Shown here: positions 7,576 through 15,925 of the stretch, piece after piece | How the letters are laid out: every line of letters begins with the position of its first letter | Position numbering within the stretch: position 1 is the stretch's first letter | Source of the DNA: Algoriphagus marinus | GTDB lineage: Bacteria > Bacteroidota > Bacteroidia > Cytophagales > Cyclobacteriaceae | Reading direction: 5' to 3' | Assembly: GCF_001936475.1 (NCBI RefSeq) | Contig: NZ_MSPQ01000013.1 | Span: 1-64,000, forward strand | DNA length: 64,000 nucleotides | The notes under the pieces: generated by a model | Database searches by the model: none | Told to the model about the DNA's origin: nothing | What the model saw: the letters and a program-made list of their open reading frames with translations, nothing else | Made by a program: the position numbers and the translations under genes

Positions 7576-8979
7576 TTAGTCATCCAAGTTCAACTGATCC
7601 AAGGGACTTACGATTTGATCAAATCCCTTAGTTGTAATATGAGTTATCCCGATAGCTATCGGGACAGTTGTTTTACTACTCTCATGGCCAAGCAGACTTT
7701 GGATATATCTCAAATCTGTTCCATGCTCCAAGAGATGGGTCGCAAAGGAGTGGCGTAAGGTATGTGCTGTAACATTTTTGGATATCCCAGCTTTTTTAAC
7801 TGACTCTTTGAGAAAGGACTGAATGCTCCTGGATGTATAGGGTACGGGTAGTTGGCGTGTGCTTGTCTGCCCTTCAAACAAATACTCATGAGGTTTATAA
7901 GCCCGCATATATTCCCTGAGTAGCTTAAGGTTTTTATGAGATAGCAGCGTGTACCGATCTTTTTTTCCTTTCGACTGCACCACACGAATCTGCATGCGTT
8001 GGGAATCGATGTGTGCGATCTTTAGATTGATTAATTCACTGATTCGTAATCCTGCTGAATAGATCGTCATTAAAATCGTCCGATGTTTTAGGTTTTCGGT
8101 GGATCTGAATATACTAACTATTTCTTCTTCACTACATACCTGAGGTAGAATTTTTTCCCGCTGAGGTCTATCAATGTTATAAAATTTTCTTGAACCCCCT
8201 TTTACTTTTTCAAAATAAAACTTGATTGCATTGATTGCCTGGTTTTGGTAGGAGGCTGACACTTTACGGAGTGTTACCAAATACCTCGAAAAATCCATCA
8301 CCTCCTTATCTGTGAGTTCATCTAGATCTTGATGTGGGAAGTAATTTATAAATTCGGTAAATAATGCAGTGTAAGTTTTGATCGTCTGTGGGCTATATCT
8401 TCGCTCTTCTAACTTGTGAATATATTCTTCGGGACATTTTTTATAGGTATCAAATAGCTTAGTGCTGGCTTTGGGTACCACTCCGCTTTTCTCCTCTTGC
8501 TCAAATTTCCACCTTAGCCCAAGTTCCACAATTTTCTTTTTTATTTCTTCCTCAAACTGCTCCGAATAGGGTATCGTCCACCATTTATTTTTACTGTCCC
8601 AGTGGTGATAGGGAATAGTCTTGATATGCTTGATCAGCTCCGTCAGGTATCCAAAAATCAATTTAATCCTACCTGAATTGGTTCGGATCATCAATACTTG
8701 ATCTTTTTGAATTGTGGGATGACCTGATAGATTGATTGGAATTTCCTCGGATTTGGTGATGGAATGCACACGATCTCCAAAATAGGCGATGAGCCTTTCT
8801 AAATTCCCTGGATAATGGGGAATCTCCCAAAGAAAGTTTTGTTTATTCCATCTTACATAGGGAATAGTTCTAACTAGAGAAATGTCCTCCTCATTTTTCG
8901 GCATTTTGAGTAGAATTTTTCTACCAATGACCTGGATTGAAATCAAGTTTTCGCCCATATTTCTAAAAAAATTAAACAT
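7576..8979 (-). CDS. Tyrosine recombinase (integrase) lacking its catalytic tyrosine
   Basis: A 467-residue XerC/D-integron-integrase-like protein. Residues 1-165 hold two copies of a short arm-type repeat (PYVRWNKQNFLWEIPHY at 40-56 and PYHHWDSKNKWWTIPYS at 123-139). Residues 183-260 are a SAM-like core-binding domain. The catalytic domain shows Arg312 (SAGLRISE), Lys337 in SKGKKDRY, HTLRH at 406-410 and LLGH ending at His432. The expected nucleophile in an IYTH-type motif is missing. The sequence reads KTTVPIAIGITHIT, because the palindrome at 7647-7664 sits in frame there, and no tyrosine follows. It is probably an inactive enzyme. It lies at the end of the cassette array and reads toward it. 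Confidence 0.85.
   Translation of the reverse strand: MFNFFRNMGENLISIQVIGRKILLKMPKNEEDISLVRTIPYVRWNKQNFLWEIPHYPGNLERLIAYFGDRVHSITKSEEIPINLSGHPTIQKDQVLMIRTNSGRIKLIFGYLTELIKHIKTIPYHHWDSKNKWWTIPYSEQFEEEIKKKIVELGLRWKFEQEEKSGVVPKASTKLFDTYKKCPEEYIHKLEERRYSPQTIKTYTALFTEFINYFPHQDLDELTDKEVMDFSRYLVTLRKVSASYQNQAINAIKFYFEKVKGGSRKFYNIDRPQREKILPQVCSEEEIVSIFRSTENLKHRTILMTIYSAGLRISELINLKIAHIDSQRMQIRVVQSKGKKDRYTLLSHKNLKLLREYMRAYKPHEYLFEGQTSTRQLPVPYTSRSIQSFLKESVKKAGISKNVTAHTLRHSFATHLLEHGTDLRYIQSLLGHESSKTTVPIAIGITHITTKGFDQIVSPLDQLNLDD
7647..7664. repeat. Perfect 18-bp palindrome TCCCGATAGCTATCGGGA inside the recombinase gene
   Basis: The sequence is its own reverse complement. In the minus-strand reading frame it encodes PIAIG and displaces the codons where relatives have x-I-Y before T-H. 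The net gain is about 12 bp, so the frame is kept. A 12-base part of the same palindrome is at 84-95, and a related 18-mer with the same outer bases is at 36664-36681, so it appears to be a dispersed short repeat. Confidence 0.85.
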
Positions 8980-9164
8980 GCGGATATCGCTCTATTTAAA
9001 GGGTATCCGCAACTCTACTAAATGTAAGGTTTAATTAGTTAAAAAAATAGTAAAAACTTTTGTTCTAAAGAATTGCTGCAAATTGTTCGCTTTAACCCGG
9101 CTTGCAGGATTATCATTAAAGACAAACTTGGAAAAAATTAAGCATAAAACAGGACCTAATTTGT

Positions 9165-9242
9165 TCCGATCGTCCCCGACTGTATTGACCAGCTTATTGT
9201 AGTCAGCCGAATCCATTCCTTTGCTAAATCGGTCAAGGATTC
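9165..9242 (-). pseudogene. Remnant of the C-terminus of an outer-membrane barrel protein
   Basis: Read on the minus strand this stretch encodes DRFSKGMDSADYNKLVNT then VGDDRN. That closely matches the last about 25 residues of the barrel protein at 10671-13430 (RRFSKGMDMEDYNELVNT then GGGDERN), and the nucleotide identity is evident as well. Nothing upstream of these codons is preserved; in-frame stops occur within 9240-9280. It is a fragment left by duplication plus deletion, or by an insertion that brought in the recombinase region. The rest of 8980-9283 shows no gene. Confidence 0.7.
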
Positions 9243-9283
9243 ACTTTTACTGATTCAAGTCTTAAGAGGAAAGGGGATAAGGC

Positions 9284-10504
9284 TTAGTTAGACTTTCCTA
9301 TTCGTAAAATGTACCCATTGGAATTGTTGATGTTGTCTTTTTCAATCAAAGCGAGAATATCTCCACTCGGCAATTGTTTCAAAGTCCGGATTCTTCCTGT
9401 AATAGGTAATCCCTCAGTAATACCTGTTTCCCGGTTGAATTTTAATAATCTTCGGAAAGCCAAGGACGGAACCAGAAATTGATCGTTCCATGCAGGAATT
9501 GAGCTGTTTTTAACCAATAATAAACTAGAGGGAGCGATTGCCCTTCCTCCGTCATTGGTGGGCACAGTCCAGTAGTGTTCAGGTAAAATAGTAAAGGTGG
9601 CTGCAGAATCTTTTGAGATCATCGATACGGGTAATCCACTGTAATCAATGCCATAGGTAAATAAAGGCCAGCCATAATTTCCTCCTTTTTGGATAATATT
9701 AAACTCGTCTCCTCCTTTGGGACCGTGCTCGGCAGCGAATAAAGTTTGAGTGTCTTGGTCATAAACTAGACCTTGTGCATCTCGATGACCATAGCTCCAA
9801 ATCGAGATCGGTTCACTGTATCCTTCCAAAATAGGATTGTCCGCAGGAATACTTCCATCATCCATCAGCCTATGAATCTTTCCCCAATCTTCCTTTAAAT
9901 CCTGAGAAACCAGAACAGGGTTTGATACAGTGCTGATATTGGAGTTTCCGATATTTAAAAATAAGTGCTTGTCATCCTGCCAGGCGATTCTAGTTCCATT
10001 TCCATAATACCCTGAAGTACGGGTTTCAAAAAGTGGTTCTATTTCTGTGATGTTTTCATTCTCGAATTTAAATCGGATCAGCTTGAGTCTGGAGTTTTCT
10101 GAAAAATAGGCGACATAGACCCAAGGGATATGAGGGTAGCTTGGATGAAAACTGATATCCATCAATCCACCATTAATGATGAAGGGCAATCCAGGATCTC
10201 CGAAAGTCTGAACTGCCGGTAGTCCTTTGATTTCAGCTAAAACCCCATTTTTGAAATGGTATAAAATGCCTACTCTATCGGTAATTAAATATTCGTTGTC
10301 GTTTAAAATTGCCAGCCCAAAAGGGATTTTAAATCCCCTGACTAGGGTATCTGATGAAAACTGGTCATCACTCATTGGATAGGGAGAGTCCACAGGCATA
10401 AGTTGCTGATTTTGACAGCTGATCACGAAAAAGATCATCAGGAAACCTAAAAATCCCAATCCCTTTTTTCGTAAATGAATCAATAAAAAATTCAGCATGC
10501 TCAC
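9284..10504 (-). CDS. PQQ-dependent sugar dehydrogenase-type (GSDH) lipoprotein
   Basis: A 406-residue six-bladed beta-propeller protein of the glucose/sorbosone dehydrogenase family. Features seen: a lipobox after a hydrophobic N-terminus (FFVISC), then the early FGLAILNDNEYLITDRVG strand. A central GHRDAQGLVYD and the EHGPKGGDEFNIIQKGGNYGWP block follow, the usual calcium/PQQ region. The enzyme would oxidise an aldose or related substrate in the periplasm with PQQ as cofactor. No PQQ synthesis genes are in the window, and many relatives have no proven activity. It follows the outer-membrane barrel gene on the same strand, with 166 bp between. Confidence 0.85.
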   Translation of the reverse strand: MSMLNFLLIHLRKKGLGFLGFLMIFFVISCQNQQLMPVDSPYPMSDDQFSSDTLVRGFKIPFGLAILNDNEYLITDRVGILYHFKNGVLAEIKGLPAVQTFGDPGLPFIINGGLMDISFHPSYPHIPWVYVAYFSENSRLKLIRFKFENENITEIEPLFETRTSGYYGNGTRIAWQDDKHLFLNIGNSNISTVSNPVLVSQDLKEDWGKIHRLMDDGSIPADNPILEGYSEPISIWSYGHRDAQGLVYDQDTQTLFAAEHGPKGGDEFNIIQKGGNYGWPLFTYGIDYSGLPVSMISKDSAATFTILPEHYWTVPTNDGGRAIAPSSLLLVKNSSIPAWNDQFLVPSLAFRRLLKFNRETGITEGLPITGRIRTLKQLPSGDILALIEKDNINNSNGYILRIGKSN

Positions 10505-10670
10505 CTTATTTTGACGAAAACCAATTTTTAGAATTTACAATGATCCTGATAAAATTGCAATTCAGGTCTTTTGTGCTTCAGGTTTTTCAGAATAAAATAA
10601 TTCCTTAGCTCGTCGATTTAAGAAGGATTTGTAATTGAATAGTGATTTTTTTCTCCCGATTTTGATTCAA

Positions 10671-13430
10671 TTAGTTTCGTTCATCCCCGCCGCCGGTATT
10701 CACTAGCTCATTGTAATCTTCCATATCCATTCCTTTGCTGAATCGACGAAGGTTGTAGGAAAAGCTCAGCATAAAGTACCTGCTGAGTACATTGGTCTGC
10801 GTATCCTCGATATAGATATCGGTAATATTTCTTCGCACGTTGGCATTTTGTCCCAAGAGATCATAGACATTCAAGGAGATTTCACCACGCTGATTTTTGA
10901 ATATTTTCTTTCCGATACTCATATTCATCAAGAGAAAATCGTTGTCAAATCCTGCAGATAATCCGCTATTGATTTGATGATTCAGATCCAAACGATAGAT
11001 TAATCCTTCCCAGATGATCCAGCTCAGATTAAGTCGGGTTCGTTGGTTGAAAAATTTATTGTCCAAAGCTGGATTCAGGGTATTCGTCACATTGTTCCAA
11101 GAAAATCGCGTCGAAATATTGAAGTCGATTTGATCGCTGATGTTGCTGCCAATGGAGAGACCAGTGCTGATCCGGTTGGAATTGTTGAAGCTCAATTCAT
11201 TATTGACTTGTCCAGGGCGCTTGTTATAGCTTAATCCACCGTAGACATTCAGGTTGGATTTGATAAAGCCAAGTGGCATTCCATAACTCACCCAAGATCT
11301 GAAATCCTGAAATCCATCCAAATTCACAGGACGGAAAAGTTGCGAGCCTTTTTCTAAGATTATTCCTCCCGGAAGCTCAGTTGGTTCTTCTGCGATAAAT
11401 GAGCTGTTGGCAATGGTATTTGCCACAATTCTTGATTGAGCAAAAACAAACCAAGATCTATCGGTATCTGGATTTCTGGTTCTGAATCTGAATCGAATTC
11501 GGTTGGAATAGGACTGATCCAAGTTTGGGTTACCGGTTCGAAGTTGGAGCGGATTCGAGTTGTCAATCGCAGTTTGCAACTGTTGTACAGAAGGGGCGTC
11601 TACATTCGTATCGTAGTCGATTTCCAAATTGGTAAACTCAGAAAACTGATAATCAAATCGAACGGTAGGCAAGAAGCTTTTGAAAGTCCGCTCTAATTCA
11701 AATGGTGCAGGGAAGATCTGACTGTTATCCAGTCTGGCGTGCTGGAATTGACCTTCTACTTGAAATTGCATTTTTTCCAACTTGTACTGATAGCCCAGTT
11801 CAATTTCTTGAGTCAGGTATTTACTTCCAAAGGAGTTACTCAGGGCGGTGTCTAATTCTACATTGGTCAGATCCTCGCTTTGGATATCAAAAGTCAACTG
11901 GTCTGAATTATCAAGACGATTTCCGATTTGATACTCCAATTCCATTTGTCCGTTCTTTCCCAAAGGCTCCGTGTAGGAAATTCCGGTCTCCCAAGAATTC
12001 CCATCCCGATCACGCGTAATTTGTTGATTGATAACCTCCACTCGCTCCGTGGGTTGGAAAAAGGTATTATCTGCTCTTCGAATGGCAACATCGCGATTCC
12101 AGCTATTTGAGGTTCTCAACCTTACGGTCAAGCTTCGGCCTTCCTTGTCAAACTTATGACCGTAATAGATACGATTGAAAATATCGTAGTCCTTATTGTT
12201 TGCAGCCCGGGTATTTTCAGTTCGGTTTAGAGGGCCGTCAAGGTTGACACTTTCACCGATAAATGAGGAGTTTTCCTTATCAAAGGCCGCTGAGAATCTC
12301 GGACGAAAAATGATTCTGTTTTTCGCATCGATTTGATATTCCAATCGCATATCAAAGCGGTGATCCTGATTGGTTCGAGTTTCACGACTATCTTCGGTAT
12401 AAGTTTGTCCTTCCTGTGTGCTCGTCACAAATTCCCGGTAGAGGGACTCGATGCCTACATTTTTTCGGTTTCTGAATAAGTAGCTACCTGAGACCTTTAC
12501 TTTTTCTCCCCATTCATCTGAAAAATTCAATCCTAGGATATTGGTGTCAATGACTCCATTTTGAGGATTGGAATTGTCCTGTGCATTTGGGTCGGCAGAG
12601 AAGTCCAGCAAGTTGATATTGTTAGTCAGACCTGTAAATGTGATCCGCTGATCTTCATTAAATGCATTGATACTTGCTCCGGCCAGGTAGCGCTCATCTG
12701 ATCCGTAGCCAGCAGTAATCCTTCCAAATTGGCCTTTGCGGCGATTGGGTTTGGTGATGATGTTGATCGTTTTTTGTCGCTGACCATCATCAAATCCACT
12801 CAATAGCGCTTGATCACTTTTCTGATCAAATATTTCAATACTTAGAATTACTTCGGCCGGCAGGTTTTGCAAGGCTGTTTTCACATCTCCTCCAAAAAAT
12901 GGCTTTCCATCTACTAATATTTGGGTGATGTTTTCACCTTGGGCTTGGAGTGCTCCATCCACCATCAAAACACCGGGAAGCTTTTCTACCAATATTTGCG
13001 CACTGGCATCTTTCATCGTTTTGAAAGCGTCAGCATTATACATCGTCGTGTCACTTTTCTGTGTTCCGGTCGATCTTCGGGCTGAGATAGTGACTTCATT
13101 GAGATCAGTAGCGGTCTCACGGATCATGACATTTCCCAAGTCAAGATCTCCTTGAAGCTGGATATTTCGGAATAGGTTTTCATAGCCCAAATACTGGACT
13201 TTCATCAAGTATTCACCTTCTTTGATGTTTTCAAGGATGAAATTTCCATCCAAATCTGAGATCATGCCATCTACTTGTAGGGAGTCAGAAAAATTCAACA
13301 ATAAGATTGTGGCATTAGGAATGCTTTCTTTTGAGGCTGCATCCATGATTCTCCCTTTGATGGAAAAGTTTTGGGCTTGAGCAGTAAGAAAAGCACTAAA
13401 AAATATGAAAAGAAAAAGATAATACTTCAT
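10671..13430 (-). CDS. Outer-membrane beta-barrel protein with carboxypeptidase-regulatory-like and plug domains
   Basis: A 919-residue TonB-receptor-related protein of the OMP beta-barrel family common in Bacteroidota. It has a signal peptide (about residues 1-19, ending AQAQ) and a CarboxypepD-regulatory-like domain (about 22-105, SIKGRIMDAASKESIPNA). A plug-like domain follows (about 120-225, with LVEKLPGVLMVDG and ITQILVDGKPFFGGDV), then a long barrel rich in alternating aromatic strands. The C-terminus ends LVNTGGGDERN, so it is not the classical terminal Phe. The ligand is unknown. A copy of its last 25 codons lies as a remnant at 9165-9242. Confidence 0.85.
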   Translation of the reverse strand: MKYYLFLFIFFSAFLTAQAQNFSIKGRIMDAASKESIPNATILLLNFSDSLQVDGMISDLDGNFILENIKEGEYLMKVQYLGYENLFRNIQLQGDLDLGNVMIRETATDLNEVTISARRSTGTQKSDTTMYNADAFKTMKDASAQILVEKLPGVLMVDGALQAQGENITQILVDGKPFFGGDVKTALQNLPAEVILSIEIFDQKSDQALLSGFDDGQRQKTINIITKPNRRKGQFGRITAGYGSDERYLAGASINAFNEDQRITFTGLTNNINLLDFSADPNAQDNSNPQNGVIDTNILGLNFSDEWGEKVKVSGSYLFRNRKNVGIESLYREFVTSTQEGQTYTEDSRETRTNQDHRFDMRLEYQIDAKNRIIFRPRFSAAFDKENSSFIGESVNLDGPLNRTENTRAANNKDYDIFNRIYYGHKFDKEGRSLTVRLRTSNSWNRDVAIRRADNTFFQPTERVEVINQQITRDRDGNSWETGISYTEPLGKNGQMELEYQIGNRLDNSDQLTFDIQSEDLTNVELDTALSNSFGSKYLTQEIELGYQYKLEKMQFQVEGQFQHARLDNSQIFPAPFELERTFKSFLPTVRFDYQFSEFTNLEIDYDTNVDAPSVQQLQTAIDNSNPLQLRTGNPNLDQSYSNRIRFRFRTRNPDTDRSWFVFAQSRIVANTIANSSFIAEEPTELPGGIILEKGSQLFRPVNLDGFQDFRSWVSYGMPLGFIKSNLNVYGGLSYNKRPGQVNNELSFNNSNRISTGLSIGSNISDQIDFNISTRFSWNNVTNTLNPALDNKFFNQRTRLNLSWIIWEGLIYRLDLNHQINSGLSAGFDNDFLLMNMSIGKKIFKNQRGEISLNVYDLLGQNANVRRNITDIYIEDTQTNVLSRYFMLSFSYNLRRFSKGMDMEDYNELVNTGGGDERN

Positions 13431-13775
13431 TTTAGTGGTGTTGGCTAGTCGATCGTTGGTTTAGAAAGTTATTTTTACCCTTTCAAGACAAAGGAACGAT
13501 GAATTGTTTCTGAATTGAATGAGAATTGGCTAAGCGGTTATTTCGAGCATTGAAAAGGAAATATGCTACATGAATCTTTTTTGCTGCTTTTAATTCATAC
13601 AGAATACTTTAATCCAATGTGAGTTTAGCTTTTGGTGCAAAGCCTTGAAATTCTGTGTTTAATGCTTTGTTTTCAATTTTCCGACAAGCTCTGTCAGTCA
13701 AAGTGTTAATTTTTAGATCATACTAATGTTTATTAAAGCAACATTTATATCTTAGCTGACGTAAAAGAAAAGGCT
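13431..13775. other. Non-coding stretch upstream of the small ORF/S24 regulator operon
   Basis: 345 bp between divergent genes, AT-rich, with no convincing ORF. It must contain the promoters of the barrel gene (leftward) and of the small gene at 13776 (rightward). A short near-palindrome GACAAGCTCTGTC (13682-13694) lies about 80 bp before the small gene. It could be the binding site of the LexA-like regulator encoded downstream, which is speculative. Confidence 0.4.
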
Positions 13776-14033
13776 ATGGAAAATCAAGAGAAAATCAGTA
13801 TTACGACTAAAACTTTGGCATCGGGAAACTGTCAAGTGAAATTTTTTATCGAGAACGAAGCGAAGCCCCAATACGGCTATCTTCTTGTCAGCGAGCCCAA
13901 ACCAGTTGGTGAGATTATCGATGAAATCAAACAGCGAATGGAACGTCGAAAATCCAGTACATTGAGCATGAATCCTTACTTGCCTATTCCTCAAGTTCAG
14001 GAGGATCATAATTTTTATCTTTTTTCAGCATGA
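13776..14033 (+). CDS. Small protein of unknown function, translationally coupled to the S24 regulator
   Basis: An 85-residue protein that I do not recognise. It begins MENQEKISITTKTLASGNC and has a central KPVGEIIDEIKQRMERRK helix. It is charged and has no membrane segment. The stop overlaps the start of the XRE-S24 gene in ATGA (14030-14033), so the two are almost certainly one operon. That coupling is the main support for it being real, because an overlapping antisense frame exists at the same place. A role as a modulator of the repressor is a guess. Confidence 0.6.
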   Translation: MENQEKISITTKTLASGNCQVKFFIENEAKPQYGYLLVSEPKPVGEIIDEIKQRMERRKSSTLSMNPYLPIPQVQEDHNFYLFSA

Positions 14034-14803
14034 ACTATCTAGCTTCCAACCTCCGTTTTTTGCGAAAGCAAAAGTCAATAACCCAAAATGATCTTGCAGA
14101 TCAATTGGATGTACAACGCACCATGATTTCGGCTTACGAAGATGGGCGGTCTGAGCCAAAATTGGCTACGCTTCAAAAGCTTTGCGATATCCTGGAGGTA
14201 GGTTTGGAGGAGTTGATGTACCATGATATTGAAAACAAGGGAAGGAAAGCCATTCAAAAGCGGGGGATAAATATTCTTACGATCGCTACGAATGAAGACG
14301 ACAAGGAAAATATTACGCTGGTAGGCCAAAAAGCCTCTGCAGGATATCTAAACGGGTATGCCGATCCGGAGTATATGGAGCAACTGCCCCAGTTTAATCT
14401 TCCCAGTTTATCCCGACAAAGCACCTATAGAGCTTTTGAATTGGCCGGGGACTCTATGTTGCCATTGATACCGGGTACGATTGTCATTGGTTCCTATGTG
14501 GAGCAGTTAAACCAAATCAAAAGTGGCAGAACCTATATCCTAGTCACTCAAACTGAAGGAGTGGTGTATAAGCGTGTGTTCAACTATCTGGCAGATAATG
14601 GCAAGCTATTTTTAGCTTCAGATAATGAACACTACAAGCCTTATGAAGTAAAAGGAGAAGATGTGCTGGAAGTTTGGGAAGCAAAGGCTTTTATAAGCAG
14701 TGATTTCCCTAATCCGGGCGACAAGAAAAAAGCCCTTACTCTGGAAGATTTAGGCGATATGATCCAAGATATTAAAGCGGATTTGAGACGGATTAAAGGT
14801 TAA
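14030..14803 (+). CDS. XRE-family regulator with C-terminal S24 (LexA-like) autoprotease domain
   Basis: A 257-residue protein. Residues 5-62 form an HTH_3 domain (LRFLRKQKSITQNDLADQL then RTMISAYEDGRSEPKLATL). Residues 95-225 form the S24 domain: a KASAGYL segment with the Ala-Gly cleavage site, the nucleophile Ser in LAGDSMLPLIPG, and the catalytic Lys in VVYKRVF. Such proteins repress stress or prophage genes until self-cleavage, usually in a RecA/SOS-dependent way. Its stop overlaps the stop of the convergent TIR gene by 4 bp. No umuDC neighbour is present; dinB lies far off at 53.3 kb. Confidence 0.85.
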   Translation: MNYLASNLRFLRKQKSITQNDLADQLDVQRTMISAYEDGRSEPKLATLQKLCDILEVGLEELMYHDIENKGRKAIQKRGINILTIATNEDDKENITLVGQKASAGYLNGYADPEYMEQLPQFNLPSLSRQSTYRAFELAGDSMLPLIPGTIVIGSYVEQLNQIKSGRTYILVTQTEGVVYKRVFNYLADNGKLFLASDNEHYKPYEVKGEDVLEVWEAKAFISSDFPNPGDKKKALTLEDLGDMIQDIKADLRRIKG

Positions 14804-15858
14804 TCATGAATCAGGCTTGCATTTGTCGCTATCCCATTTACAAAAGTCTGTCCTTCCCAACTTTGGCCTTGGTCATATGATCCGAAGGTAAATCCGTATT
14901 GATTGGTATCACCATAAACATTGAAAGCAGTGCTGTACAGGTAAGTGCCATTATATTCCCCAGTGCCTTCACCTACTTTTTGGTCAAAGTAATAGTACTC
15001 GAAATTGAAGTAATTACCGTTTTGGCTAATCAAAAAATATCCAGATCGAATACCGTTTTCCCAAACCCACCATTTGCCGGAGTAATTAAATTCTGCGCTG
15101 ATTGGAGGAACTTCTTCTTCTAATTCCAGACTATTGTAGATTTCTGTTCCTGTAGGATTACTTTCTCTTAGCCGTTGGATTTCCTCTTGGTTGAATTGTT
15201 CATCTTCTTCTACAGCCGTTATGTTTGATTCTATGGGCAGATTCTCCTGATTGTTGTTATCAGGCAGGGAAGCAATGATAATAATCACCACAAAAATCCC
15301 AAGTACCCATAGGTAGTTTTTCGCCCACCAACTTTTTGGTTGAGGAGGAGGTAAAATAACTTTCTTCTTTTCTGGCTCTTTTTTGACTGGAGGGATGATC
15401 TTTTCCAGGGAAGCAATCAACTTTTCCACATCACTTCTCCATCTAGGGATAGTAAGTTCTGCCCATTGATAATCAGCAAGGGACTTGATATTATCGGGGA
15501 GTTGACTTGCTGTAAGCTTCTTTGCATCCTTTACCAGCACAGGGATGACGCGGGTGTCTTCCATTTCGAGTGCCAAAGCGACTTCTTTTCTCACCCAGTC
15601 ATCTTCCTTGAAAAGGCGGAGATTTCCTTCTTCATCTTTTACCTCAGTCCAAGTCTCTCCAATCAAAACCAAAACGACCGCACTTTGACGGATTGTTTTT
15701 TCAATCGCCTTTGCAAAATTCAACCCGGGCTCAAGTGTTTCGATATCAAAGAAGACATTTTCTTCGCCGAAAACATCTTCCAGATTTTCCTTGAGACGAC
15801 TAGCTTCGCTTTGCGTATCACTTTGGCGATAACTAATAAAAATTTTATTCTTACCCAT
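14800..15858 (-). CDS. Membrane-anchored TIR-domain protein
   Basis: A 352-residue protein. Residues 4-150 are a TIR domain: KIFISYRQSD (strand A), VFFDIETLEPG (BB-loop region), VVLVLIGETW, and WVRKEVALAL with the predicted catalytic Glu92. A proline/lysine linker, one membrane helix (about 182-200, LWVLGIFVVIIIIASL) and an acidic linker follow. A C-terminal beta-rich domain (about 255-352) has GKWWVWENG and many Tyr/Phe. Bacterial TIR domains are often NADases in defence, but the membrane helix and outer domain suggest a sensor-type layout. It is convergent with the XRE-S24 gene. Function is inferred only. Confidence 0.8.
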   Translation of the reverse strand: MGKNKIFISYRQSDTQSEASRLKENLEDVFGEENVFFDIETLEPGLNFAKAIEKTIRQSAVVLVLIGETWTEVKDEEGNLRLFKEDDWVRKEVALALEMEDTRVIPVLVKDAKKLTASQLPDNIKSLADYQWAELTIPRWRSDVEKLIASLEKIIPPVKKEPEKKKVILPPPQPKSWWAKNYLWVLGIFVVIIIIASLPDNNNQENLPIESNITAVEEDEQFNQEEIQRLRESNPTGTEIYNSLELEEEVPPISAEFNYSGKWWVWENGIRSGYFLISQNGNYFNFEYYYFDQKVGEGTGEYNGTYLYSTAFNVYGDTNQYGFTFGSYDQGQSWEGQTFVNGIATNASLIHD

Positions 15859-15863
15859 AAAAA

Positions 15864-15903
15864 AACCTGATTTTAAACTAGTTAAAGTTAAAAAAATCAG
15901 GTT
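15864..15903 (-). terminator. Rho-independent terminator-like hairpin
   Basis: AACCTGATTTT (15864-15874) is the exact reverse complement of AAAATCAGGTT (15893-15903). On the minus strand the stem is followed by a T-run (15858-15865). It would end transcription of the gene at 15926-16687 just before the TIR gene. Confidence 0.7.
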
Positions 15904-15925
15904 AAGATTTGCAAATGCAGTGCTT

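Noticed and set aside
9031..9216. 61-residue minus-strand ORF near the recombinase
   Set aside because: Its first part is the barrel-protein tail remnant read past the old stop; the remainder has no support as a gene.
13752..14009. Minus-strand frame opposite the small gene at 13776
   Set aside because: The plus-strand frame is coupled to the S24 regulator by ATGA, while the antisense frame has no partner.
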